64,000 nt of DNA from Actinophytocola sp963825445 (lineage in GTDB: Bacteria > Actinomycetota > Actinomycetes > Mycobacteriales > Pseudonocardiaceae). The notes under the pieces were generated by a model. That model was not told the origin of the DNA, did no database searches, and worked only from the letters and a program-made list of their open reading frames with translations. Both the position numbers and the translations under genes were made by a program. This document shows, piece after piece, positions 35,931-45,076 of this stretch (the first letter of the stretch is position 1; each line of letters begins with the position of its first letter). The DNA lies in assembly GCA_963825445.1 (NCBI GenBank), contig CAWGTM010000006.1:166051-230050 (forward strand), given 5' to 3'.

Positions 35931-38900
35931 ATGACCCAACGTGACAGACGCCGGGGTCTCGGCGCCGCGCTCACCGCGGCCGTGGTCGGCATCTCGCTGG
36001 CCGCCATGCCGGGAACCGCTGTCGCAGACCCGACGACGCCGCCGGAGAACCCGGCCGTCGATCTCGGTACGCACGACCGCGAGCTGATCGCCGAGGCCCG
36101 TGCCGCAGGCAAGCGCACGGTCGAGATCCTGGTGGCCACCGAGCGGGGCGCGGCCAGCAGCGGTGTGGCCCAGCTCACCGACGCAGGCGCGAAGATCCGG
36201 TACCGGGCCGACCAGATCGGCTACGTCCGCGCCGAGGTGCCGATCGACAGCGTCGAGAAGATGGCCGCGCTGTCGGACGTCGTGTCGCTCGACGTCGACC
36301 ACGTCGTCGAGCTGGACGACCCGCGTCCGCTGGGCATCCAGGACCCGGTCGCGCAGCCCGCGCCCGGCCCGAACACGCCCCGGGTCAACCCCTACATGCC
36401 GACCGGCGAGACCGGCGCCGCCCAGTTCGTCGAGGCGAACCCGAAGTTCGACGGCCGCGGCGTCACGGTCGGCATCATCGACAGCGGCGTCGACCTGTCC
36501 CACCCGTCGCTGAACACCACCAGCACCGGCGAGAAGAAGATCGTCGACTGGGTCACGGGCACGAACCCCGGCTTCAACAGTGCGGGCGTGAACCTCGAGA
36601 ACGACCCCACGTGGATCAACATGGCGAACCCGGCAGCGGCCGGCATCGCCACGCCGAAGGCCGCGGCCGACTACCGCTACGGCGTCTTCAACGAGCGTGA
36701 CCCCCGCCTCGGCGGCGAGGTCGGCAACGACGTCAACCGCGACGGCAACCGCCCGGGCAGCATCGGCACGTTCGGCGTGCTGTGGGACCCGGCCACCAAC
36801 AACGTCTGGGTCGACACGAACCAGAACAAGAACTTCAACGACGACAAGACGATGACCGACTACAAGGTCCGTCAGGACGTCGGCACGTTCGGCACCGACA
36901 ACCCGGCGACCCCGCTGAACGAGTCGATGCCGTTCGTCGTGCAGACCAGCCCCGCCACCCAGTCGGTCAACATCGGTATCTCCTCCGGTGCCCACGGCTC
37001 GCACGTGGCAGGCATCGTGGCCGGCAACAAGTTGTTCGGCGGCAACATCAACGGCGCGGCGCCGGGCGCGAAGCTCGTGTCCGTCCGGGCCTGCATGTTC
37101 ACCGCGGGCTGCACCACCCACGCCCTGACCGAGGGCATGATCTACGCGGTGGCCGAGGCGGGCGTCGACGTGATCAACATGTCGATCGGTGGCCTCGACC
37201 TGGTCAACGAGGGCGTCACCACCCGTGAGCTGCTGTACAACCGCCTGATCGACGAGTACGGCGTTCAGATGTTCCTGTCCGCAGGCAACGACGGCGCCGG
37301 CCTGAACACGGTCAGCCAGCCGTCGCTCGGCAACAAGATCATGAGCATCGGCTCGTACATCAGCAGGGCGAGCTGGCAGCGCAACTACGGTTCGGACGCA
37401 GGCCAGGAGGACAACCTGCACCCGTTCTCGGCACGCGGTCCCCGCGAGGACGGCGGCTTCAAGCCGAACGTGGTCGCGCCGGGCTCGGCGGTCTCCACGA
37501 CCCCGACCTGGGCGGCCGGCGCCCCGACGCCGGGCACGTACGCGCTGCCGCCGGGCTACGGGATGCTGCAGGGCACGTCGATGGCCTCTCCGCAGGCGGC
37601 CGGTGTGGGTGCGCTGCTGGTCAGCGCCGCGCAGCAGAAGGACGTCCAGCACGCGCCGGCCCAGATCCGGCAGGCGCTCAACTCGACCGCCCGCTTCCTG
37701 TCGAACTACCAGGCCTACGAACAGGGCATGGGCCTGATCGACGTGAAGAAGGCCTGGAACATGCTGAAGGCGAACATCGCGACCACCGACATCTCGTCGT
37801 CGGTCCCGGTGAACACCGTGCTCAGCAGCTTCCTGTCGAAGCCGGGCATCGGTACCGGCATCTACGACCGCGAGGGCGTGAAGGCGGGCGACTCGTTCGT
37901 CCGCGAGTACACCTTCACCCGCAACTCCGGTCCGGCGAACGCCCAGACCTACCAGGTGTCGTGGGTCGGCAACGACGGCACGTTCAGCTCGGCCAAGACC
38001 ATCACGCTGAAGCGCGGCTCGGCCGTCAAGTTCCGGGTGACCGTGAACGCGCGGACGGCCGGTGTGCACTCGGCGCTGCTGAAGCTGGACAGCCCGTTGA
38101 CCTCGGGTGTCGAGTACCAGACGCTGAACACCGTGGTCGCGGCCGAGGACTTCACGGCGGCGAACAGCTACACGATCAAGCACGGTGGTGACGTCGGCCG
38201 CAACCAGTTCGAGAGCTACTTCGTGCGGGTGCCGGCCGGCACGCCGGCGCTGAAGGTCGACATCGAGGGCGGCGGGACCACGCCGGGTGCCGGGCAGATC
38301 CGGTTCCTGCGCTACCACCCGTACGGCGTCTCGGTGGACGTCACCTCCACGCCGAACTGCTACAACCCGCCGGTGCCGCCGGGCAACGCCTGCCCGAGCG
38401 GTGACCCGCGCAGCCGCACCTACCCGGCTCCCGAGGCGGGCGTGTGGGAGATCGTGGTCGAGGCACGACGGACCTCGGACACCATGTCCGCGCCGTACAC
38501 GGTGACCATCGCCGCCGTGGGTGCGACCGTGGCGCCGAACCCGGACGTCGTGGAGTCGGTGCAGCTGAACGTGCCGACGGCGCGTCAGTACGAGCTGACC
38601 GCGGCGCTCGGTGCGTTCAACGGCCGGGCCACCGGGACCAACCTGGGCAGTGGCGTGGTGGGCGAGAAGACGATCGCCGACGGCGCCGTGCAGGAGTACG
38701 AGATCCAGGTGGCGCCGGGTTCGTCGCAGCTGCGGGTCAAGATCGGCAACACGTCCGACGTGGCGGCCGACCTCGACCTGTTCCTGCTGAACTGCACGTC
38801 CGGGACGTGTGTGGCCGCCGGTCAGTCGGCGGACACGGACTCCGAGGAGGCCGTGTCGATCGCCAACCCGGCCGCCGGGCGGTGGATCGCGCGCGTCGAC

Positions 38901-39152
38901 GGATACGCGGTGCCGGAGGGTGAGACGACCTACGACTATCTGGACGTGTTCACCGCTCCGTCGTTCGGCCGGATCGACGTGGCCGACTCGAACCAGCCAC
39001 GGGCGAGCGGTTCGACCTGGACGGTGACGGGCAACGTCATCGCGCAGGCCGTGCCGGGTCCCGGTCGCGTGCTCCTCGGCAACATCGAGGTGCGGTCGGA
39101 CACCAACGCACTGGTCGGCAGCGGAGACGTGATCGTCAACAGCGTCTCGTAG
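35931..39152 (+). CDS. Secreted subtilisin-like serine protease, S8 family
   Basis: 1073 residues. A signal peptide (LGAALTAAVVGISLAAMPGTAVA) is followed by an inhibitor-like propeptide (KRTVEILVATERGAAS, AKIRYRADQIGYVRAEVPI), then the catalytic domain. Asp lies in VGIIDSGVDLSHPS, His in GAHGSHVAGIVAGN, the oxyanion Asn in LSAGNDGAG and Ser in GTSMASPQAAGVGALL. The last 450 residues form beta-rich domains, including a PPC-like segment (LRVKIGNTSDVAADLDLFLLNC). The insertion of about 100 residues between the Asp and His motifs is typical of large actinobacterial subtilases. Extracellular protein degradation is the likely role. A strong hairpin follows. Confidence 0.93.
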   Translation: MTQRDRRRGLGAALTAAVVGISLAAMPGTAVADPTTPPENPAVDLGTHDRELIAEARAAGKRTVEILVATERGAASSGVAQLTDAGAKIRYRADQIGYVRAEVPIDSVEKMAALSDVVSLDVDHVVELDDPRPLGIQDPVAQPAPGPNTPRVNPYMPTGETGAAQFVEANPKFDGRGVTVGIIDSGVDLSHPSLNTTSTGEKKIVDWVTGTNPGFNSAGVNLENDPTWINMANPAAAGIATPKAAADYRYGVFNERDPRLGGEVGNDVNRDGNRPGSIGTFGVLWDPATNNVWVDTNQNKNFNDDKTMTDYKVRQDVGTFGTDNPATPLNESMPFVVQTSPATQSVNIGISSGAHGSHVAGIVAGNKLFGGNINGAAPGAKLVSVRACMFTAGCTTHALTEGMIYAVAEAGVDVINMSIGGLDLVNEGVTTRELLYNRLIDEYGVQMFLSAGNDGAGLNTVSQPSLGNKIMSIGSYISRASWQRNYGSDAGQEDNLHPFSARGPREDGGFKPNVVAPGSAVSTTPTWAAGAPTPGTYALPPGYGMLQGTSMASPQAAGVGALLVSAAQQKDVQHAPAQIRQALNSTARFLSNYQAYEQGMGLIDVKKAWNMLKANIATTDISSSVPVNTVLSSFLSKPGIGTGIYDREGVKAGDSFVREYTFTRNSGPANAQTYQVSWVGNDGTFSSAKTITLKRGSAVKFRVTVNARTAGVHSALLKLDSPLTSGVEYQTLNTVVAAEDFTAANSYTIKHGGDVGRNQFESYFVRVPAGTPALKVDIEGGGTTPGAGQIRFLRYHPYGVSVDVTSTPNCYNPPVPPGNACPSGDPRSRTYPAPEAGVWEIVVEARRTSDTMSAPYTVTIAAVGATVAPNPDVVESVQLNVPTARQYELTAALGAFNGRATGTNLGSGVVGEKTIADGAVQEYEIQVAPGSSQLRVKIGNTSDVAADLDLFLLNCTSGTCVAAGQSADTDSEEAVSIANPAAGRWIARVDGYAVPEGETTYDYLDVFTAPSFGRIDVADSNQPRASGSTWTVTGNVIAQAVPGPGRVLLGNIEVRSDTNALVGSGDVIVNSVS

Positions 39153-39164
39153 TTTCGACTCCCG

Positions 39165-39199
39165 CGGCGGGCCGTCCCCACTCCGGGGGCGGCCCGCCG
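39165..39199 (+). terminator. Hairpin after the subtilase gene
   Basis: A perfect 10-bp stem, CGGCGGGCCG (39165-39174) with CGGCCCGCCG (39190-39199), starts 12 bases after the stop. Its inner part, CCCCACTCCGGGGGCGGCCC, is nearly the same as the GC stem in the dispersed element, but the 13-mer and the DnaA-like boxes are absent here. Confidence 0.7.
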
Positions 39200-39243
39200 T
39201 GGCGTCTGATTCCCGCGAGCCAGGGGGTGTCGGCGCTGGCAGC

Positions 39244-40728
39244 ATGGGCCTTGTGCTGATTGACGAGGAACAGGGCTACCGGGCGTCGGCGTCGCGGGAC
39301 CCACGGTTCGACGGGCAGTTCATCCTGGCCGTCCGAACGACGGGCATCTACTGCAAGCCGTCGTGCCCGGCGATCATGCCGAAGCGGCGGAACGTGGTTT
39401 TCTTCAACACGGCGGCGGCCGCGCAGCAGGCAGGCTTCCGGGCGTGCCGGCGGTGCCTGCCGGACTCCGTGCCGGGTTCGCCCGAGTGGAACCTGCGCGC
39501 CGACCTGGCCGGCCGCGCGATGCGGCTGATCTCCGACGGGGTGGTCGAACGCGAGGGCGTACCCGGTCTGGCCAGGCGTCTCGGCTACTCAGAGCGCCAC
39601 CTGACCCGGGTGCTGACCACGGAACTGGGCGCCGGCCCACTCGCGCTGGCGAGAGCCCACCGCGCCCACTCGGCACGCCTACTGATCGAGACGACCGCGC
39701 TGTCCCTGGCGGACGTGGCGTTCGCGTCGGGGTTCGCGAGCGTGCGGCAGTTCAACGACACGATCCGCGAGGTGTTCGCGACGACCCCGACGGGCCTGCG
39801 GGTGGCGGCCACGCGCCGCGCCCGCCCGGCGACGGGCAAGGTGTCGCTGCGCCTGCCGTACCGCGCCCCGTTCGACGCGGCGGGCCTGCTGGCCTTCCTG
39901 TCCGCGAGGGCCATTCCCGGCGTGGAGTCCATTGAGGACGGCCGCTACGGCCGCACCCTGCGCCTACCGAACAGCACGGGCACAGCGTGGCTCACTCCGG
40001 CCGACGGGTACCTGGACTGCACCCTGAACCTGACGGACATGCGCGACCTGGGCAGCGCCGTGGCCCGACTGCGGCGCCTGTTCGACCTGGACGCCGACCC
40101 GGGCGCGGTGGCCGAGGTACTGGGCGCCGACCCACTGCTGGCTCCATCAGTGGCGGCGAACCCGGGCCTGCGTCTACCGGGCAGCGTGGACGGCGCCGAA
40201 ATCGTGACAAGAGCCCTGATAGGCCAACAGATCACGGTGGCAGCAGCCCGTCGCGCTCTGTCCTCCCTCGCATCGTCCTTGGGCTCCCCACTGTCCACTC
40301 CAGACGGCCCACTGACAACTTTGTTCCCAACCCCAGCGGAGATCGCCGCACGAGGCGCGGAGATCCTGCGCGGCCCACGCCGACGCATCGACACGGTCCT
40401 GACGGTGAACGCGGCTCTGGCCGCAGGAGATCTGGACGTCCACGTAGGCGCCGACCCAGAAGAACTGTCCGTTGCACTGCAACGCTTCTCCGGCGTAGGC
40501 CCCTGGACGGCGGGCTATGTACTGATGCGCGTGCTCGGCTCCCCGGACGTCCTACTGACCACGGACGTGGCCCTGCGCAAGGGCGCCGCGAACCTGGGCC
40601 TACCGTCCACCCCGGACGGCATCGCCGAACACGGCACGGCCTGGCGCCCCTGGCGCTCGTACGCGGGCATGCACCTGTGGGCTGCCTCCGGCCCCGGAAT
40701 CCGGCCTACCAGCGAAGTCCGACAGTGA
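39244..40728 (+). CDS. Ada-AlkA fusion: alkylation sensor and DNA glycosylase
   Basis: 494 residues from ATG 39244. Residues 1-80 are the Ada zinc domain (TTGIYCKPSCPAIMP and ACRRCLPD), whose Cys accepts methyl from phosphotriesters. Next is an AraC-type DNA-binding region (LARRLGYSERHLTRVL, FASGFASVRQFNDTI). The last 300 residues are an AlkA-type 3-methyladenine glycosylase with helix-hairpin-helix SGVGPWTAGYVLMRVLG and the catalytic Asp in LLTTDVAL. The methyl-guanine transferase domain of E. coli Ada is absent. The layout matches the mycobacterial AdaA-AlkA fusion. It likely senses and repairs alkylation damage and activates its own gene. Confidence 0.93.
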   Translation: MGLVLIDEEQGYRASASRDPRFDGQFILAVRTTGIYCKPSCPAIMPKRRNVVFFNTAAAAQQAGFRACRRCLPDSVPGSPEWNLRADLAGRAMRLISDGVVEREGVPGLARRLGYSERHLTRVLTTELGAGPLALARAHRAHSARLLIETTALSLADVAFASGFASVRQFNDTIREVFATTPTGLRVAATRRARPATGKVSLRLPYRAPFDAAGLLAFLSARAIPGVESIEDGRYGRTLRLPNSTGTAWLTPADGYLDCTLNLTDMRDLGSAVARLRRLFDLDADPGAVAEVLGADPLLAPSVAANPGLRLPGSVDGAEIVTRALIGQQITVAAARRALSSLASSLGSPLSTPDGPLTTLFPTPAEIAARGAEILRGPRRRIDTVLTVNAALAAGDLDVHVGADPEELSVALQRFSGVGPWTAGYVLMRVLGSPDVLLTTDVALRKGAANLGLPSTPDGIAEHGTAWRPWRSYAGMHLWAASGPGIRPTSEVRQ

Positions 40729-40766
40729 GGGCCTTCCCCAGCGACGCTGTGGACAGCCACCCGACC

Positions 40767-40870
40767 TGTGGACAACTCGGCCGAAGTGGATCTTCACGCC
40801 CGCCGCTGCCGGCGGGCACCGATAGACTGGAACTGGGCCGCCCCCGGGATGGGTGGGGGTGTGCGCAACG
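40767..40870 (-). repeat. Dispersed intergenic element, copy C (reverse)
   Basis: On the minus strand: GC stem (CCCCCACCCATCCCGGGGGC), TCCAGTCTATCGG (plus-strand 40831-40819) and TTGTCCACA (40775-40767), with CTGTCCACA at 40756-40748 overlapping the next gene gap. It lies 38 bases after the ada-alkA stop; a single 21-bp unit at 40939-40959 is on its upstream side. Confidence 0.8.
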
Positions 40871-40938
40871 GTAGGGGGCGCTGTCGATCATGAGCGGTGA
40901 TCAACACCGTCCGGGCCTGCTGGGCCAACCTCCCAGCC

Positions 40939-40959
40939 CGTGAGATCGCGATTCCCACA
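40939..40959 (+). repeat. Single 21-bp palindromic repeat unit
   Basis: CGTGAGATCGCGATTCCCACA differs at a few positions from the unit in the tandem arrays. It lies between element copy C and the oxidoreductase stop. No other feature is seen in the 248-base gap 40729-40976. Confidence 0.65.
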
Positions 40960-40976
40960 GCTTGGCCAACCGAACG

Positions 40977-41948
40977 TCACACGGTGATGACCACCTTCGC
41001 GCGAGCGTGTTCCTCCTCCACGTACCGAATAGCGTCCGGAACCGCGCTCAACGGATACGTCCGGTCGATGGCAGGCGTCACCGAACCGGCCTCGATGAGC
41101 TCCCGCAGCGCCGCCAACTGCTCCCGAGTGGTCGAAGCCGTCAGCACCACCACCCGCTGCCGCACGAACGGCGACACCGCCTTCGCTCGCATCAGCAGCC
41201 CCATCGGCCCGAACAGACTGCCGTCGCCCGACACACCCCCACCCGACAACACGAGCGTCCCTTCAGGACTCAACGCCCGCCGCAACGAGCCCAGAGAATG
41301 ATTGCCCACCAGATCGAACACCACGTCGTACCGCGAACCCCGAGTGAAGTCCTCGACCGTGTAGTCGATCACGCGATCGGCGCCGAGCGAGGAGACCAGA
41401 GCCACGTTCCGAGTACTGCACACACCGGTCACCGAAGCGCCGAGAGCCTTGGCGATCTGCACGGCGAACGTGCCGACCCCGCCGGACGCGCCGTTCACCA
41501 GAACGTGGTCACCCGCCGCGACAACCCGCAGCCCGGCCAGCGCGGTCACACCCGCGAGCGGAACAGCCGCCGCCTCCGAGAACGTCAGGTTCGCGGGCTT
41601 CGCCTCCACCAGATTCGAGGAGACGCACACGTACTCGGCGAACGCCCCGTCGGCCATCCCGGTCTCGCCGTACACCTCGTCACCCGGCCGCAGTCGCGTG
41701 ACACCCGCCCCCACGGCGTCGACCACCCCCGCGAAGTCCCGTCCGCGGACCTTCGCGCGAGGCCGCCCGAGCCCGATGGTCAGCCGCGCGAGATAGGGAT
41801 CGCCGCGCATGATGTGCCAGTCGGCGGCGTTGACGGACGCGGCACGCACCGCGACGCGCACCTCGCCGGCCGCCGGCACCGGAAGATCAACGTCCTGTAA
41901 TGCCAACACATCGGCGCGGCCGTACCGCTCCTGGAGAATCGCCTTCAT
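40977..41948 (-). CDS. NAD(P)-dependent quinone-oxidoreductase-like MDR enzyme
   Basis: A 323-residue medium-chain reductase from ATG 41948. It begins MKAILQERYGRADVL, has GRDFAGVVDAVGAGVT and GDEVYGE, and carries the Rossmann motif VNGASGGVGTFAVQIAKALGASV. Zinc ligands of alcohol dehydrogenases are missing, so the enzyme is a zinc-free quinone or enone reductase; the true substrate is unknown. It is 60 bases downstream of the LacI-type regulator gene, on the same strand, and may be in its transcription unit. Confidence 0.87.
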   Translation of the reverse strand: MKAILQERYGRADVLALQDVDLPVPAAGEVRVAVRAASVNAADWHIMRGDPYLARLTIGLGRPRAKVRGRDFAGVVDAVGAGVTRLRPGDEVYGETGMADGAFAEYVCVSSNLVEAKPANLTFSEAAAVPLAGVTALAGLRVVAAGDHVLVNGASGGVGTFAVQIAKALGASVTGVCSTRNVALVSSLGADRVIDYTVEDFTRGSRYDVVFDLVGNHSLGSLRRALSPEGTLVLSGGGVSGDGSLFGPMGLLMRAKAVSPFVRQRVVVLTASTTREQLAALRELIEAGSVTPAIDRTYPLSAVPDAIRYVEEEHARAKVVITV

Positions 41949-42008
41949 AGCCCACAACGCTAGAAGGCCCACTACGAAACGACATCCGGGAGAAACCCTG
42001 GGACGCCG

Positions 42009-43010
42009 TCACGGGCAGCCACACGACTGGCGATGCCGCAGCGTCGTCGGCAACCGTCGGGTCTCGAAGGGCCGGTTCGGGTCCGCGATCCGCGCAAGCA
42101 GCATCTGCACGGCCGCCTCACCCATCTCCGCGATCGGTTGCGCCACCGTGGTGATCGGCGGATCGACCAGGTCCGCCCACTCGACCTCGTCGTACCCGAC
42201 GACCGCGAGGTCGCTGCCGATCCGGATCCCGCGCCGCCGGCACTCGTGCAGCACGCCCGACAGCATCGTGTTGTTGCCGGCCACCACGGCGGTAGGCGGC
42301 TCCGGCTCGTCCAGCAGCTTGCCGAGCGCCAGCGCCGCGGGCGCCGCGGCCGAGGCACCGGACACCACCAGCGCCGGATCCCACGTCAGCTTCGACCGCC
42401 CGAGCCCCAGCCGGTAGCCGAGCACGCGTTCGGTCGACGTGGCCAGGCCGTCGGTGCCGCTGATCATCCCGATCCGCCGATGCCCGCGTTCGGCCAGGTG
42501 TTGTACCAGTCCGGACGTCGCGTACACGTTCTCGGGACCGACCTGGTCGATCTCCTGGCTCGTGGTCAGCCGGTCGACCAGCACGGTCGGGATGCCGACC
42601 GTACGCAGCTCCGGCAGCACCGTGCCGGTCGCGCGTGGCGACGGCGTCAGGATCAACCCGTCGACGCGGCGAGACCGCAGCGTCCGCACGGCCGACTGCT
42701 CCGCGGCAGGCTCGTCGTGTGTGTCCGCCAACACAAGCGTGTAACCCGATCTGGTGATCTCGTGCTCGATCGCGCGGATGAGTTCGGCGAAGTACGGGTT
42801 CGCTATCAGCGAGATCGCCACGCCGACCGACCGGGTGCCACCGGTGACGAGCGAGCGGGCGATAGCGTCACCCGTGTACCCGGTCTGCTCGATCGCGGCC
42901 AACACCTTGACCTTGGTGTCCTCGGCAACCGGCCGCGTCGAGTTGACCACGTGCGACACCGTGGTGATGGACACGCCGGCCAGTTCGGCGACGTCTCGCA
43001 TGGTGACCAC
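42009..43010 (-). CDS. LacI-family transcriptional repressor
   Basis: 333 residues. The N-terminal helix-turn-helix and hinge (MRDVAELAGVSITTVSHVVNSTRPVAEDTK) are classical, followed by a periplasmic-binding-like sugar domain (SVGVAISLIANPYFAELIRAIEHE, DGLILTPS, VVGYDEVEWADLVDPPITTV). GTG 43010 has AGGAG seven bases upstream; ATG 43001 is an alternative. It diverges from a sugar ABC operon, and a perfect 14-bp palindrome lies between the two starts. It probably represses that operon until its sugar is present. Confidence 0.93.
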   Translation of the reverse strand: MVTMRDVAELAGVSITTVSHVVNSTRPVAEDTKVKVLAAIEQTGYTGDAIARSLVTGGTRSVGVAISLIANPYFAELIRAIEHEITRSGYTLVLADTHDEPAAEQSAVRTLRSRRVDGLILTPSPRATGTVLPELRTVGIPTVLVDRLTTSQEIDQVGPENVYATSGLVQHLAERGHRRIGMISGTDGLATSTERVLGYRLGLGRSKLTWDPALVVSGASAAAPAALALGKLLDEPEPPTAVVAGNNTMLSGVLHECRRRGIRIGSDLAVVGYDEVEWADLVDPPITTVAQPIAEMGEAAVQMLLARIADPNRPFETRRLPTTLRHRQSCGCP

Positions 43011-43040
43011 GGACAGCTCCTGGATCGGTAAGGGTGCAAG

Positions 43041-43054
43041 CGTTTGCGCAAACG
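43041..43054. promoter_or_regulatory. LacI-type operator
   Basis: CGTTTGCGCAAACG is a perfect palindrome; the flanks extend the symmetry (CAAG and GTTG). It has the central CG and the TTTGC/GCAAA arms of many LacI-family sites. It lies 31 bases before the repressor start and 62 bases before the binding-protein start. Confidence 0.82.
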
Positions 43055-43116
43055 GTTGCGTCACGGTACTTAGATCAATAACTTCCCCGCAACCAGCCCC
43101 CCTTACGGAGGTAGTC

Positions 43117-44103
43117 ATGGGACGACGCGGTCCTGCACTTCTCACCGCCGCGCTGATCGCGACCGTTGCGGTCGGCTGCACCGACACCAAGACGGGTACC
43201 GACGACGCCGGCGGGGACGGTCCGATCAAAATCGGACTGGTGACCAAGACGGACTCGAACCCCTACTTCGTCGCGCTACGGGATGCGGCCCAGGCCGAGG
43301 CCGACCGTAGCGGGGCCGAGTTGGTCGCGCTCGCCGGGAAGTTCGACGGCGACAACGACGGCCAGGTCGCGGCCATCGAGAACCTCGTCCAGCAGGGGGC
43401 GAAGACCATCCTCGTCACGCCCAACAACTCGACCGGCATCCTCGGCGCCATCGAGAAGGCCCGCGACCGCGGCATCCTGGTGATCGCGCTCGACACGGAG
43501 ACCGACCCGCAGGACGCGGTCGACGCCACCATCGCCACGGACAACACCGAGGCCGGCCGGCTCCAGGGTCAGTACGTGAAGGCCGCGCTGAACGGCCAGC
43601 CCGCGCGGTCGATCCTGCTCGACGGCACGCCCGGCTCGACCGTCTCCGAGCAGCGCAACGCCGGCTTCGTCGAGGCCGCGGCGCCCGAGGTGCTCGGCCA
43701 GGAGGCCACGAACGGCGAGCAGAACAAGGCCCAGCAGGCCACGGAGAACCTCCTGCAGCGCGTGACCAACCTGAACTCCATCTACACGCTCAACGAGCCG
43801 GCCGCGCGCGGCGCGTACGTCGCGTTGCAGGCCAAGGGACTCGCCGGGCAGGTGATCATCGGCTCGATCGACGGATCGTGCCAGGGTGTGACCGACGTGA
43901 AGGACGGCAAGATCGCGGTCACGGTCATGCAGTTCCCGAAGAAGATGGCGGAGCAGGGCGTGCAGGCGGGCGTGAAGTTCGCCGAGACCGGCGAGAAGCC
44001 GGGCGGGTTCATCAAGACCGACATCTCCGTGATCACCGACAAGCCGATCGACGGCATCGAGAGCAAGGACACCGCGTGGGGTCTCGAGAACTGCTGGGGC
44101 TGA
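43117..44103 (+). CDS. Sugar ABC transporter substrate-binding lipoprotein
   Basis: 328 residues from ATG 43117, with ACGGAGG upstream. Lipoprotein signal ends AVGC. The mature part is a pentose/hexose-binding type 1 fold (IKIGLVTKTDSNPYFVALRDAAQAEA, LVQQGAKTILVTPNNSTGI, VIALDTETDP), similar to RbsB and FrcB. The specific sugar cannot be read; the PfkB kinase in the operon suggests fructose, ribose or a polyol. First gene of a five-gene unit. Confidence 0.92.
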   Translation: MGRRGPALLTAALIATVAVGCTDTKTGTDDAGGDGPIKIGLVTKTDSNPYFVALRDAAQAEADRSGAELVALAGKFDGDNDGQVAAIENLVQQGAKTILVTPNNSTGILGAIEKARDRGILVIALDTETDPQDAVDATIATDNTEAGRLQGQYVKAALNGQPARSILLDGTPGSTVSEQRNAGFVEAAAPEVLGQEATNGEQNKAQQATENLLQRVTNLNSIYTLNEPAARGAYVALQAKGLAGQVIIGSIDGSCQGVTDVKDGKIAVTVMQFPKKMAEQGVQAGVKFAETGEKPGGFIKTDISVITDKPIDGIESKDTAWGLENCWG

Positions 44104-44107
44104 CCGG

Positions 44108-45076
44108 ATGACGACTCGCGTCTCACCCAGTGAGTACATCCTCCGCACGCCCGCCATCGGACCGGCCATCGCGCTCGTGGTGGCGGTCGCGGTGTTCGGG
44201 TTCACCACCGACACGTTCTTCAACGTCGACAACCTGTCGCTGGTGGTGCAGCAGTCACTGGTGATCGGCACGCTGGCGCTCGGCCAGACGCTGGTCATCC
44301 TGACGGCCGGCATCGACCTGGCGAACGCGGCGATCGCGGTGTTCGCCACGCTGCTGATCGCCAAGCTGACGCTCACCGGCACGGCCGGACCGCTGGCGCT
44401 CGTCATCGGAATCGTTGCGGCAGGACTGATCGGGGCGGTGACCGGTGGGCTCGTGACGGGCCTGCGGCTGCCGCCGTTCATCGTCACGTTGGGGTTGCTC
44501 ACGATCGTCACGGCCGTGAGCCGGATCTACGCCCAGGGCCAGAGTTTCCCGGTCACCGACGACACCCTCGGCCTGCTGGGCAACGCGCAGTACCTGTTCG
44601 GCCAGATCGAGGTCACCTACGGCATGGCGGTCATGCTCGCCATGTTCGTCGGCCTCTGGTACGCGCTCACGAAAACCGCGTGGGGCAAGCACGTCTACGC
44701 GGTCGGCAACGACCCGGAGGCCGCACGCCTGTCGGGAATCCACGTGCGACGGACGCTCCTGTCGGTGTACGTGGTGGCCGGCGTGATCTACGGGATCGCC
44801 GCGTGGCAGGCACTCGGCCGGGTGCCCAACGCCGACCCGAACGCGTTCCAGCTGGGCAACCTCGACTCGATCACCGCGGTGGTCATCGGCGGCACCAGCC
44901 TGTTCGGCGGTCGCGGCAGCGTGCTCGGCACGTTGGTGGGCGCGCTGATCGTGGCCGTGCTGCGGTCCGGGCTCACCCAGGCGGGAATCGACAACCTGTA
45001 CCAGGACGTGGCGACGGGCGCGCTGGTGATCGCCGCGGTGGCGGTCGACCGGTTCTCCCGTGGGAGGCAGCGATGA
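44108..45076 (+). CDS. Sugar ABC transporter permease (RbsC/FrcC type)
   Basis: 322 residues with eight to ten helices. The hallmark segment ITAVVIGGTSLFGGRGSVLGTLVGALIVAVLRSGL is present near the C-terminus, as is GIDLANAAIAVFATLL early on. It starts five bases after the binding-protein stop and overlaps the ATPase start by four. Confidence 0.93.
   Translation: MTTRVSPSEYILRTPAIGPAIALVVAVAVFGFTTDTFFNVDNLSLVVQQSLVIGTLALGQTLVILTAGIDLANAAIAVFATLLIAKLTLTGTAGPLALVIGIVAAGLIGAVTGGLVTGLRLPPFIVTLGLLTIVTAVSRIYAQGQSFPVTDDTLGLLGNAQYLFGQIEVTYGMAVMLAMFVGLWYALTKTAWGKHVYAVGNDPEAARLSGIHVRRTLLSVYVVAGVIYGIAAWQALGRVPNADPNAFQLGNLDSITAVVIGGTSLFGGRGSVLGTLVGALIVAVLRSGLTQAGIDNLYQDVATGALVIAAVAVDRFSRGRQR

Noticed and set aside
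39165..39199. A fifth copy of the dispersed element
   Set aside because: Only the GC stem resembles it; the 13-mer and the nonamer are missing, so I call it a terminator.
35880..39245. A 1121-codon frame antisense to the subtilase
   Set aside because: Its residues are Arg/Val/His/Asp-rich antisense composition and show no domain; the plus-strand protease is certain.
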